Shown here one piece after another: positions 24,084 through 32,526 of a stretch of DNA of 64,000 bases; position 1 is the first letter of the stretch, and the number at the start of each line of letters is the position of its first letter. The notes beneath the pieces were generated by a model. It ran no database searches, was not told the origin of the DNA, and saw only the letters and a program-made list of their open reading frames with translations. Position numbers and translations under genes: made by a program. The stretch is from Pseudarthrobacter siccitolerans (lineage in GTDB: Bacteria; Actinomycetota; Actinomycetes; Actinomycetales; Micrococcaceae). The DNA lies in assembly GCF_001046895.1 (NCBI RefSeq), contig NZ_CAQI01000049.1, forward strand, positions 54,087-118,086, read 5' to 3'.

Positions 24084-24102
24084 AAGCTTAGCCTATTTTG
24101 AC
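24084..24102. promoter_or_regulatory. weak DtxR/IdeR-box-like sequence
   Basis: The stretch matches the 19-base DtxR consensus at 12 positions, including the central TTAGCCTA. It is 75 bases upstream of the dtxR-like start. The match is only modest, so this is a suggestion, not a firm site. Confidence 0.25.
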
Positions 24103-24286
24103 TTTGTCCGAATAGTTCGGCCCCTGCCGCTCGGGCGTCTCATTAGCTGGACTATGACGGTCCGGTTTCCCGCCGAAACAGCGCTTCAGGCAGAATGAGG
24201 AAGGCCCTGGTTGCAGTCACCGCCGACTGCCGGCCGCCAACACCCGTCCGGACAAAAGTTACGTCCACGCCGAAATTGGAGCACCT

Positions 24287-25417
24287 GTGAGCGAAACCAG
24301 CATCACTATTCCCGCCGACCTCCTGCCCAAGGACGGACGGTTCGGCGCCGGGCCTTCCAAAGTCCGGCAGGAGCAGATCGATGCTTTGTCAGCCGCGTCA
24401 AAGAACATCCTCGGCACGTCCCACCGCCAGGCGCCGGTCAAGAACCTGGTGGGCTCTGTCCGCGAAGGCCTGAGCCAGTTCTTCCGTGCACCTGAAGGAT
24501 ACGAAGTGGTGCTTGGCGTAGGCGGCTCCACCGCGTTCTGGGATATTGCCAGCTTTGGCCTGGTGGAGAAGAAGGCCCAGCACCTTTCCTTTGGTGAATT
24601 CGGCTCCAAGTTCGCCGCAGCCACAAACAAGGCACCGTTCCTTGATGCGTCCTCCATCATCAAGTCCGAGCCGGGCACCCGCCCCTCACCGCAGGCGGAG
24701 GCGGGCGTGGACGTCTACGCCTGGCCGCAGAACGAGACCAGCACAGGCGTCGCAGCCCCCGTACAGCGCGTTGCCGGCGCCGACGAAGGCGCGCTGGTCC
24801 TCGTGGACGCCACCTCGGCCGCCGGCGGCCTGGACGTCGACGTGGCACAAAGCGACGTGTACTACTTCGCCCCGCAGAAGAACTTTGCGTCCGACGGCGG
24901 GCTGTGGCTTGGCCTGTTCTCCCCTGCGGCACTGGAACGGGCAGCCCGGATCAAGGCCGGCGACCGCTGGATCCCCGATTTCCTGGACCTGCAGACCGCC
25001 ATCGACAACTCACGTCTGAACCAGACCTACAACACCCCGTCACTGTCGACGCTGGTGACGCTGGACGCGCAGGTGCAGTGGCTGAACTCCAACGGCGGCC
25101 TGGACTTCGCGTCCAAGCGCACCGCGGATTCTGCCGGCCGCATCTACAGCTGGGCTGACGCCTCGGAGTTCGCCACCCCCTTCGTCACCAACCCGGATGA
25201 GCGCTCGAACGTCATCGCCACCATCGACTTCGATGAGTCAGTGGACGCCTCTGTGGTTGCCAAGATCCTGCGCGCCAACGGCGTTGTGGACACCGAACCG
25301 TACCGCAAGCTGGGCCGCAACCAGCTGCGTATCGCCACGTTCGTGGCCATCGAGCCTGCGGACGTTTCGGCCCTGCTGGAGAGCATCGACTACGTGGTGG
25401 GCGAGCTGCGCAAGTAG
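24287..25417 (+). CDS. serC: phosphoserine aminotransferase SerC (actinobacterial type)
   Basis: A 376-residue PLP enzyme of the second step of serine synthesis (3-phosphohydroxypyruvate + glutamate to O-phosphoserine), cytosolic. The N-terminal RFGAGPSKVR and SHRQAPVKNLVGSVREGL, cofactor-site VLVDATSAAGGLDVDV and the PLP lysine in YYFAPQKNFASDGGLWLGL are visible. The length and the C-terminal RKLGRNQLRIATFVAIEPADV match the actinobacterial PSAT group. The GTG start at 24287 has GGAG six bases upstream. It stands divergent from the dtxR-like gene and ends at a strong terminator. Confidence 0.96.
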   Translation: MSETSITIPADLLPKDGRFGAGPSKVRQEQIDALSAASKNILGTSHRQAPVKNLVGSVREGLSQFFRAPEGYEVVLGVGGSTAFWDIASFGLVEKKAQHLSFGEFGSKFAAATNKAPFLDASSIIKSEPGTRPSPQAEAGVDVYAWPQNETSTGVAAPVQRVAGADEGALVLVDATSAAGGLDVDVAQSDVYYFAPQKNFASDGGLWLGLFSPAALERAARIKAGDRWIPDFLDLQTAIDNSRLNQTYNTPSLSTLVTLDAQVQWLNSNGGLDFASKRTADSAGRIYSWADASEFATPFVTNPDERSNVIATIDFDESVDASVVAKILRANGVVDTEPYRKLGRNQLRIATFVAIEPADVSALLESIDYVVGELRK

Positions 25418-25437
25418 GCAGGACGCCTTAACGTACG

Positions 25438-25480
25438 ACGGCGCCGCCCGGGTTCTTCCCGGGCGGCGCCGTTTGTTTGT
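25438..25480 (+). terminator. intrinsic terminator after serC
   Basis: A perfect 15-base stem (25438-25452 with 25458-25472) around the loop TTCTT, followed by TTGTTTGT. GC-rich and positioned 20 bases beyond the serC stop; it also separates the convergent DUF3027 gene. Confidence 0.92.
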
Positions 25481-25492
25481 CTTATTTTGTCT

Positions 25493-26167
25493 TCAGGAGC
25501 GCTCTTGAAGAGCGTCCGGCGAGGTGGTGCCGGCGTCGTCGGCGGCGGACTGTTCCGGCTCTTCGGCGTCGGAGGCACCCGCTTCAGAGGCACCCGCTTC
25601 CATGGCACCTGCCTCATCGTCCTGGCCGGCAGGCCGCGCAACCGCATCCTCAGCCGCAGCGGCTTCCGGAGACGCGCTCTCCTGCCCGGCCTCCGCCGTT
25701 TCCTGGTCCCGTTCCGGCTCAGCTTCCTGCTCGTCCTCGGGCCGGACCCGCTCCGCCCACGGCACCCATTCCGGGGCCAGGATGGAGTCCTCGGACGGCA
25801 GCAGGCCCAGCTCGTTCACGGTTACCACCTTGGAGCGTGAATTCCGGGTCAGTACCGCGAACCATTGCCAGCCGGCGTAGCCGGGCAGCCGGGACTCAAA
25901 CAGATGCGTCACCAGGCGGTCGCCTTCACTCCTGGCTGCCAGGTGCCGCCCGATATCCGATGCTGCCGTAATGCCCTCGATTGCGCTCCGGGCAGTGTCC
26001 ACGGCGGCGGCAAGGAAAGCGTCGGGCTTGCCGGTCCGCCATACCGGGACGCCGGCGCGCGGCTTTGCTGCCCGTGCCGGCGGCACCGGGGCGGGCGAGG
26101 CGGCGGCGGGCGAAACAGGCTCCTGCGGCTGCACTGCCGGCTCCGGCTGATCAGCTTCCGAAATCAT
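25493..26167 (-). CDS. DUF3027 domain protein
   Basis: A 224-residue protein. Residues 1-45 are Pro/Ala-rich, the DUF3027 core spans about 50-135 (DAFLAAAVDTARSAIEGI, ESRLPGYAGWQWFAVLTRNS, VNELGLLPSEDSILAPEWVPWAERVRPED), and the C-terminal 80 residues are a long acidic low-complexity tail rich in Glu/Ala. The family is confined to actinobacteria and its function is unknown; the acidic tail suggests a protein- or nucleic-acid-binding partner. It follows the cold-shock-domain gene by six bases, so they form an operon. Confidence 0.86.
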   Translation of the reverse strand: MISEADQPEPAVQPQEPVSPAAASPAPVPPARAAKPRAGVPVWRTGKPDAFLAAAVDTARSAIEGITAASDIGRHLAARSEGDRLVTHLFESRLPGYAGWQWFAVLTRNSRSKVVTVNELGLLPSEDSILAPEWVPWAERVRPEDEQEAEPERDQETAEAGQESASPEAAAAEDAVARPAGQDDEAGAMEAGASEAGASDAEEPEQSAADDAGTTSPDALQERS

Positions 26168-26173
26168 CAGGGC

Positions 26174-26593
26174 CTAAACGTCCAGCTCGTCGGCAACCTT
26201 ACGCAGGGCGGCGGCGATGGCCTTGCCCTTGTTGCCTTCCGGGTACTTGCCTTTGGAGAGGGTTCCGGACAGGTTGTCCAGCACGGTCACCAGGTCCTGG
26301 ACCAACGGGGCGAGGTCCCGTGCGCTGGGCCGTTTTGCCTTGGCGATGGACGGCGTTTTGTCCAGCACGCGCAGCCCCAGGGCCTGGGCACCTTTGCGGC
26401 CGTCTGCGACCCCGAATTCAACCCGGGTGCCGGCCTTCAGTTCCGTTACACCTTCGGGCAGCGAGGACTTGGGCAGGAACACTTCCTGGCCGTCTTCGCC
26501 CGCAAGGAATCCGAAGCCCTTGTCCTTGTCATACCACTTGACCTTGCCGGTAGGCACGTAATCAACCTTCTTCGTTCTGACGTCTTGAGACAC
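26174..26593 (-). CDS. cold-shock-domain protein with C-terminal extension
   Basis: A 139-residue protein. The N-terminal cold shock domain (about 14-80) has GKVKWYDKDKGFGFLAGEDG and VFLPKSSL, matching RNP1-like and RNP2-like motifs of an RNA/ssDNA-binding OB fold. About 60 further residues (KRPSARDLAPLVQDLVTVLDNL...) form a helical extension not found in classical 67-residue CspA proteins. The start is GTG 26593. Co-transcription with DUF3027 (six-base gap) is likely. The extension suggests a role in RNA metabolism distinct from cold adaptation. Confidence 0.88.
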   Translation of the reverse strand: MSQDVRTKKVDYVPTGKVKWYDKDKGFGFLAGEDGQEVFLPKSSLPEGVTELKAGTRVEFGVADGRKGAQALGLRVLDKTPSIAKAKRPSARDLAPLVQDLVTVLDNLSGTLSKGKYPEGNKGKAIAAALRKVADELDV

Positions 26594-26786
26594 GGCCAGC
26601 CCTCACCGCATCCGCATTGTTGTGCGGGTTCAGGGTATGACGGCTGAAGACCGTGTTGGTCTGTATCCCTCAAGGTTATCCTGCCCCATGCCCTAATCCC
26701 GCTTTCCACGACTCTTCCCCACCCATCTCCCAGCCTCCCGAGAGCGCATGCCTGCGCTGTCGGGCCGGGCTGTTAGCGTTACGTCC

Positions 26787-27020
26787 ATGACACCCTCGCG
26801 TTACCGGCGGCCCCTGACGATCTTCGCCGCGGTTATTGCCGTGCTCTCGCTGGCGGCGGTGGCTGCCGTTATGGCTTTTGCCTTCGCAGGCTCGGTGGCT
26901 CCGGCCTGGGTCACCTACACCGCGCTTTACGGGCTGCCGCTGGCGTTCCTCCTGATGCTGTTCCTTGTCCTGGACAGCGTCGCCGGGCGCCGCCGGGCAG
27001 GAAAACCGGGCGGGCGGTAA
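26787..27020 (+). CDS. small two-helix membrane protein
   Basis: A 77-residue hydrophobic protein, MTPSRYRRPLTIFAAVIAVL..., with two transmembrane segments (about 11-33 and 43-60) and a short basic C-terminus (GRRRAGKPGGR). I chose ATG 26787; ATG 26748 gives a 90-residue version. It is followed ten bases later by the helicase-partner gene, so the two are likely transcribed together. No family is recognised; confidence rests on the hydrophobic pattern and position. Confidence 0.6.
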   Translation: MTPSRYRRPLTIFAAVIAVLSLAAVAAVMAFAFAGSVAPAWVTYTALYGLPLAFLLMLFLVLDSVAGRRRAGKPGGR

Positions 27021-27030
27021 CGTTGGACTG

Positions 27031-29514
27031 ATGTCCCTTATTCGCGCGCTCAGCAAGGACCTGGAGGCCCGCAGCGATGACTCGCTGCGGTCGCTGTTTG
27101 ACGCGCGGCCGGACCTCATCTCCCCCGCCGTTCCCGATTTCGCCGCCCTCGCTGCCCGGGCCAGCGGGAGGGTCAGCGTCCAGCGTGCGCTGGAGCGCCT
27201 CAACCGGCCGCAGATGCAGGTCCTGGAAACCCTCCACCTGTGTACGAACACTGATACGGAACACAGCGCGTCGGCCGCGGGGCTGCGGAAAATGATTCCT
27301 GGGTCCACCCTTGCGGCCGTGGAACGGATCCTGGCATCGCTGCAGGAACTCGCGCTGGTACACCGCGCCGAACCCCCGCACGGAACTCCGGCCGGCAAGC
27401 AGCGCTACTACCTTCCGGTGGGCAGCCTCAAGGACGTGGTGGGGATCTATCCCGCCGGGCTGGGGCGGAGCTACACCGAACTGGTGCGCCTCCAGCCCGC
27501 GTTCGCGCAGCGGGCCGTCCAGCTTGTTACCGAACTCCACCGCAGCGGCGTCGCCATCCATGGCGCCACCACGCCCATGGAGGCGGCGCTGGCGCTGCAG
27601 CACTGGACGTCCTCCCCGGAGGCCCTGCAGGACATCCTGTCCACTGCCCCGGAACGGACCACCACGCTGCTCGCCAAATTCCGGAACTGGGCCATGGGTG
27701 CTGTCCCCCAGGCGCAACGCAAGGCGTCCATCACCAGCGAGGGGTCCGACGTCGGGCCGGTTGACTGGCTGCTGGCCCGCGGCCTGCTGGTGCCCTTGGA
27801 CGCCGCCCATGTGGAGCTGCCGCACAGCGTAGGACTTTCACTGCGCGGCGGCGCCATCATCAATGACTTCGCCCTGTCGCCGCCGGTCCCGGAGCTGGGC
27901 CGCACCAGCGCTGCACTGCGCAGGAATGCCGCGCTCGGCGCCATCGCAGAAACCCTTCGGCTGGTGGGCGAGATCCTCCATGCGGTGAAGGAACAGCCGT
28001 TGGCTACGCTCCGCAGCGGAGGCGTGGGCGTCCGGGAGATGAGGCGGCTCGCTGATGTGCTCCGGATCGACCAGCTGCGCGTCGGGCTGCTCCTGGAACT
28101 GTGCGGGTTGGCCGGCCTGATCCGGCTGGACGTTGACTCGTCGTCCTGGGTGCAGCCGCCGGAGTTGGAGTGGCTTGTCCTGCCCCGGCAGGAACAGTGG
28201 CTCTGGCTGGTGAACGCCTGGCTGGCCAGCGAGCGCGTACCGTCCATGGTGGGCCAGCCCATCAGCGGGACGCCCGGAGCAGCGGCAGGGCACCGCGCTG
28301 CATCGGGAAGCACGGTCATTGCCTTGTCAGCCGAGGCACAGCGGCCTGACGCCCCGGTGGTGCGCAGGCGGATCCTGGAAATCCTCAACGAACTCACCCG
28401 GGAAGCCGAAGCCCCGGACGGAACTGCCCCCGTGCTTGACGCGGCCGCAGTCCTCCAGCGGGCCGAGTGGGCCCAGCCGCGGATGGCCCGGCGCTTCAGC
28501 TCCCTGATCCGCGGAGTGCTGGCCGAAGCCGAAACCCTCGGCCTGCTGGGCTCCGGTGCCCTAAGCCAACTGGGAAGCGCCATCGCGGGCGATGACCCCG
28601 ATGCCGCCCTGACCATCCTGGGCGAGCACCTGCCGGCTGAACTGAACCACGTGCTGCTCCAGGCGGACCTCACCGCTGTTGCCCCCGGCTACCTTGCTCC
28701 GGAGCTTACCCGGAAGCTGCTGCTCATGGCGGACGCCGAAGGCCAGGGGCCAGCCACCATCTACCGGTTCTCGGCCGGTTCCATCCGCCGCGCCCTGGAC
28801 GCCGGGCACGATGCCGCGGCCTTGCTGGAGTTCCTGCGCGAGCACTCAGCTACGGCCGTGCCGCAACCGCTGCAGTACCTCGTGGAGGATACGGCAGCGC
28901 GCCACGGCCGGTTGCGCGTGGGCGCGGCGGCCAGCTTCATCCAGAGCGAGGATGAGCCGGCCCTGCTTGAACTGCTGCGGGGGCCCAAAGCCGAGGGCCT
29001 CGGCCTGGTCCGGATTGCTCCCAGCGTGCTCATTTCCTCCGCTCCCCCGCGGGAAACGGCGCAGGTGCTGCGCAGTTTGGGGCTTTCCCCCTCGCTCGAT
29101 GAGTCAGAGCAGCCCGTTCTCCGGCTCCGGCGCCTGCCTGCACCGCACGCTCCCTCGCGGCCGGTGTATACCGCCCCGCGGACGGCACCGGAAGCGGAGG
29201 ATGTCCAGGCCCAACTGGACGTGCTGCGGCACCGCCCTGCCGCCGTCGTAAGCCATCATGCGGAGCAGGCGGACTTTGGTTCCGAGGCAGCCACCCAGCT
29301 GGGCCTGGAGGCCCTGCAGAGGGCCATCCGGCTGAAGCAGCGGATCAGCATGAACGTGGTGGACGGCATGGGGAATGCCAACCTGGAGATTGTTGTTCCA
29401 CTCTCAGTGAGCGGCGGGCGCGTCCGGGTCTTCGACCCCGCGAAGGATACCGAACGGGTGCTGTCCATCCACCGCATTATTGATATTGAGGCTGCAGAGG
29501 AACTGCGCCAGTGA
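27031..29514 (+). CDS. XPB/Ssl2-helicase-associated protein (Helicase_C_3-type)
   Basis: An 827-residue cytosolic protein found next to XPB-like helicase genes in actinobacteria. The N-terminal part is helical and DNA-binding-like (LERLNRPQMQVLETLHL, RILASLQELALVHR); the middle carries a helicase-associated conserved C-terminal-like region (about 530-690: RWAQPRMARRFSSLIRGVLAEAETLGLLG ... ALTILGEHLPAELNHVLLQADLTAVAPGYL); the C-terminus ends with a WYL/beta-barrel-like stretch (RISMNVVDGMGNANLEIVVPL). No Walker motifs are present, so it is not itself an ATPase. ATG 27031 is preferred over longer forms. It precedes the XPB-like helicase by 13 bases and probably functions with it in DNA repair. 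Confidence 0.87.
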   Translation: MSLIRALSKDLEARSDDSLRSLFDARPDLISPAVPDFAALAARASGRVSVQRALERLNRPQMQVLETLHLCTNTDTEHSASAAGLRKMIPGSTLAAVERILASLQELALVHRAEPPHGTPAGKQRYYLPVGSLKDVVGIYPAGLGRSYTELVRLQPAFAQRAVQLVTELHRSGVAIHGATTPMEAALALQHWTSSPEALQDILSTAPERTTTLLAKFRNWAMGAVPQAQRKASITSEGSDVGPVDWLLARGLLVPLDAAHVELPHSVGLSLRGGAIINDFALSPPVPELGRTSAALRRNAALGAIAETLRLVGEILHAVKEQPLATLRSGGVGVREMRRLADVLRIDQLRVGLLLELCGLAGLIRLDVDSSSWVQPPELEWLVLPRQEQWLWLVNAWLASERVPSMVGQPISGTPGAAAGHRAASGSTVIALSAEAQRPDAPVVRRRILEILNELTREAEAPDGTAPVLDAAAVLQRAEWAQPRMARRFSSLIRGVLAEAETLGLLGSGALSQLGSAIAGDDPDAALTILGEHLPAELNHVLLQADLTAVAPGYLAPELTRKLLLMADAEGQGPATIYRFSAGSIRRALDAGHDAAALLEFLREHSATAVPQPLQYLVEDTAARHGRLRVGAAASFIQSEDEPALLELLRGPKAEGLGLVRIAPSVLISSAPPRETAQVLRSLGLSPSLDESEQPVLRLRRLPAPHAPSRPVYTAPRTAPEAEDVQAQLDVLRHRPAAVVSHHAEQADFGSEAATQLGLEALQRAIRLKQRISMNVVDGMGNANLEIVVPLSVSGGRVRVFDPAKDTERVLSIHRIIDIEAAEELRQ

Positions 29515-29527
29515 AGGACTTCCCCGC

Positions 29528-31174
29528 GTGAACGACGGACCCCTGATTGTGCAGAGCGACAAGACCATCCTCCTCGAGGTGGACCATGAGCTCGCCACCG
29601 AAGCCCGGCACGCCATCGCGCCATTCGCGGAGCTGGAGCGGGCGCCCGAGCATGTCCACAGCTACCGGCTGACGCCTTTGGGACTGTGGAACGCGCGCGC
29701 CGCCGGACTGGACGCCGAACGGGTCCTGGACACGCTGCTGAAGTATTCCCGGTTCCCCGTGCCGCATTCGTTGCTGATCGACGTCGAGGAAACGATGTCC
29801 CGGTACGGCCGGCTGCGGCTGGAAAAAGATCCGCAGCACGGGCTGGTGATGCGGACGGACGATTACCCGGTGCTTGAGGAAGTGATCCGGTCCAAAAAGA
29901 TCCAGCCCCTCCTGGGTCCGCGGATCGACGGCGAGACCGTGGTGGTGCACGCGTCCCTGCGGGGGCAGCTCAAGCAGCTCCTGCTCAAAATCGGCTGGCC
30001 GGCCGAGGACCTGGCCGGGTATGTGGACGGCACCCCGCACCTGATCGCGCTGAACGAGGACGGCTGGAAACTGCGGCCCTACCAGCAGATGGCCAGCGAC
30101 AATTTCTGGGCCGGCGGCAGCGGCGTGGTGGTGCTCCCCTGCGGGGCGGGCAAAACCCTGGTGGGCGCCGCCGCCATGGCAACCGGCTCCACCACCACCC
30201 TGATCCTGGTGACCAACACCGTGGCCGCCCGGCAGTGGAAGGACGAGCTGCTCAAGCGCACGTCCCTCACCGAGGACGAAATCGGTGAATACTCGGGGGC
30301 TTTGAAGGAAGTCCGCCCGGTGACCATCGCCACCTACCAGGTGCTCACCACCAAGCGCGGCGGGCTCTATCCGCACCTGGAACTGGTGGACGGGCACGAC
30401 TGGGGGCTGATCATCTACGACGAGGTCCACCTGCTGCCGGCCCCGATTTTCCGGATGACAGCGGACCTGCAGGCCCGGCGCAGGCTGGGCCTCACCGCAA
30501 CACTGGTGCGCGAAGACGGCCGCGAGGGCGAGGTCTTCAGCCTGATCGGCCCGAAACGCTACGACGCGCCGTGGAAGGACATCGAGTCCCAGGGCTACAT
30601 AGCGCCTGCAGACTGCGTGGAGGTCCGTGTGGACCTGCCGCGGGACGAGCGCGTGGCCTACGCGATGGCCGAGGACGCCGACAAGTACCGGCTCTGCGCG
30701 ACGTCCGAGTCCAAGACGCAGGTGGTGGAGCAGCTCGTGGCCCGGCACAGCGGAGAGCAGCTGCTGGTCATCGGCCAGTACATCGACCAGCTGGACGAGC
30801 TCGGCGAGCGCCTCCAGGCGCCCGTCATCAAGGGTGACACCTCCGTGAAGGTCCGCCAGAAGCTCTTTGATGCCTTCCGGGCCGGCGAGCTCCAGACGCT
30901 GGTGGTGTCCAAGGTGGCCAACTTCTCCATTGACTTGCCGGAAGCGTCGGTGGCCATCCAGGTGTCCGGGTCCTTTGGGTCGCGCCAGGAGGAGGCACAG
31001 CGGCTGGGCCGGCTGCTGCGGCCCAAGAAGGACGGCCGGGCCGCCCGGTTCTACTCCCTGGTTGCCCGGGACACCCTGGACCAGGATTTCGCCGCTAAAC
31101 GCCAGCGGTTCCTCGCCGAGCAGGGCTACGCGTACAGGATCATGGACGCGAAGGACGTGGAAACGGCGGAGTAG
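29528..31174 (+). CDS. XPB/ERCC3-like DNA repair helicase
   Basis: A 548-residue SF2 helicase of the bacterial XPB group. Motif I PCGAGKTLVGAAA (about residues 205-217), motif II IIYDEVHLLPA, motif III GLTATLVREDG, motif V TLVVSKVANFSIDLPEASV and motif VI QRLGRLLRPKKDG are clear. The N-terminal 180 residues contain the damage-recognition-like domain (VDHELATEARHAIAPFAELERA..). It unwinds DNA 3'-5' and is implicated in excision repair. GTG 29528 with GAAGGA nine bases upstream is the start. It partners the 27031 gene as an operon. Confidence 0.94.
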   Translation: MNDGPLIVQSDKTILLEVDHELATEARHAIAPFAELERAPEHVHSYRLTPLGLWNARAAGLDAERVLDTLLKYSRFPVPHSLLIDVEETMSRYGRLRLEKDPQHGLVMRTDDYPVLEEVIRSKKIQPLLGPRIDGETVVVHASLRGQLKQLLLKIGWPAEDLAGYVDGTPHLIALNEDGWKLRPYQQMASDNFWAGGSGVVVLPCGAGKTLVGAAAMATGSTTTLILVTNTVAARQWKDELLKRTSLTEDEIGEYSGALKEVRPVTIATYQVLTTKRGGLYPHLELVDGHDWGLIIYDEVHLLPAPIFRMTADLQARRRLGLTATLVREDGREGEVFSLIGPKRYDAPWKDIESQGYIAPADCVEVRVDLPRDERVAYAMAEDADKYRLCATSESKTQVVEQLVARHSGEQLLVIGQYIDQLDELGERLQAPVIKGDTSVKVRQKLFDAFRAGELQTLVVSKVANFSIDLPEASVAIQVSGSFGSRQEEAQRLGRLLRPKKDGRAARFYSLVARDTLDQDFAAKRQRFLAEQGYAYRIMDAKDVETAE

Positions 31175-31221
31175 CGCTGTTCGCCCCACTGGCTTCCTGC
31201 GTCACACCGCATACTGGAAGC

Positions 31222-31725
31222 ATGCGACGCCCTGTGGAACCCGTTGTACCGGGGCCCGGCCAGGAATCTGCCTGGGACTATCCCCGGCCTCCGCGCGTGG
31301 AGCCGAGTGAAGAACGGATCCGGATCGTCCTTGGCGGTGAGCTCATCCTTGAGGCCTCGGAGTCACTGCGCGTGCTGGAGACCAGCCACCCGCCGGTCTA
31401 CTACTTCCGCCGGGAAGCCTTCGGGGCCGGCACGCTGGAGCCGGCGCCGGGAAGCAGCTATTGCGAGTTCAAGGGGGTTGCACACTACCTGAACGTATTG
31501 GGCGGTGGCGGCGCGGTGGCCGGTGCGGCAGCATGGTTCTACCCGGAACCGTCGCCGGGATACACCGCACTGGCTGGCTACGTGGGGTTGTACCCCGGCC
31601 GGATGGACTATTGCGAGGTGGACGGCGAGCGGGTGCGACCCCAGGCCGGCTCGTTCTACGGCGGATGGATCACCAGCAAGGTGGTGGGCCCGTTCAAGGG
31701 GGAACAAGGAACGGCGTTCTGGTAA
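31222..31725 (+). CDS. DUF427 domain protein
   Basis: A 167-residue protein with one DUF427 domain across most of its length: GGELILEASESLRVLETSHPPVYYF, SSYCEFKGVAHYLNVL and WFYPEPSPGYTALAGYVGLYPGRMDYCEVDGE. The family is a small beta-rich fold with unassigned function, widespread in actinobacteria. The first about 25 residues (MRRPVEPVVPGPGQESAWDYPRPP) are linker-like. It starts 47 bases after the helicase gene, so co-transcription is possible. Confidence 0.9.
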   Translation: MRRPVEPVVPGPGQESAWDYPRPPRVEPSEERIRIVLGGELILEASESLRVLETSHPPVYYFRREAFGAGTLEPAPGSSYCEFKGVAHYLNVLGGGGAVAGAAAWFYPEPSPGYTALAGYVGLYPGRMDYCEVDGERVRPQAGSFYGGWITSKVVGPFKGEQGTAFW

Positions 31726-31813
31726 ATCGCCCCTCCTGCCGGCACTTTTCCTTCACAACGGCCTTCCAACAAATATCCAGACAACTCCCAGAGTCTGGGA
31801 GCATGATGGGAAC

Positions 31814-32524
31814 ATGAACAAGAACGGCCCTGAAGCGAAGCTCCTTGTGGTGGATGATGAGCCCAACATCCGCGAACTGCTCTCCACGTCCCTGCGGTTC
31901 GCCGGATTCGAAGTCGTCTCCGCGGCCAATGGACGCGACGCCCTCGCCGCTGCCGACCTGCACGCGCCGGACCTCGCCGTTCTGGACGTGATGCTCCCGG
32001 ACATGGACGGGTTCACCGTCACCCGCCGCCTGCGTGCGTCAGGCAAGCACTTCCCCGTCCTGTTCCTGACGGCCAAGGACGACACCGAGGACAAAGTCAC
32101 GGGCCTCACTGTCGGCGGCGATGATTACGTCACCAAGCCCTTCAGCCTGGACGAGGTGGTGGCCAGGATCCGCGCCGTCCTCCGCCGGACGCAACCGATG
32201 CTCGACGATGACGCCGTTATCCGTGTGGACGACCTCGAACTCGACGACGACGCCCACGAAGTCCGCCGCGGCGGCACCGTCATCGAACTCTCCCCCACCG
32301 AGTTCAAGCTGCTCCGCTACCTCATGCTCAACCCCAACCGGGTGCTGTCCAAGTCGCAGATCCTGGACCACGTCTGGGAGTACAACTTCAACGGCGACGC
32401 CTCCATCGTGGAGTCCTACATCTCCTACCTTCGCCGGAAAGTGGACATCGACCCTGAAGCTCCTGCCCTGATCCAGACCAAGCGTGGCGTGGGGTACGTG
32501 CTTCGGACGGCAGAAAAGCGCTGA
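31814..32524 (+). CDS. OmpR-family response regulator
   Basis: A 236-residue two-component regulator. The receiver domain (about 8-122) has acidic pocket DDEPN, phospho-acceptor D in LAVLDVMLPDMDG, and K in DYVTKPFSL; the C-terminal OmpR winged helix (about 140-232) has SPTEFKLLRYLMLNPNRVLSKSQIL and IVESYISYLRRKVD. The start is ATG 31814, chosen because the receiver starts about 10 residues later. The kinase gene follows after two bases. The signal and target genes are unknown; similarity in architecture is to mycobacterial TcrX/TrcR-type systems. Confidence 0.95.
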   Translation: MNKNGPEAKLLVVDDEPNIRELLSTSLRFAGFEVVSAANGRDALAAADLHAPDLAVLDVMLPDMDGFTVTRRLRASGKHFPVLFLTAKDDTEDKVTGLTVGGDDYVTKPFSLDEVVARIRAVLRRTQPMLDDDAVIRVDDLELDDDAHEVRRGGTVIELSPTEFKLLRYLMLNPNRVLSKSQILDHVWEYNFNGDASIVESYISYLRRKVDIDPEAPALIQTKRGVGYVLRTAEKR

Positions 32525-32526
32525 CC

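Noticed and set aside
29477..31189. 570-codon open frame opposite the XPB-like helicase
   Set aside because: Antisense frame; helicase motifs are complete on the plus strand and this product shows none.
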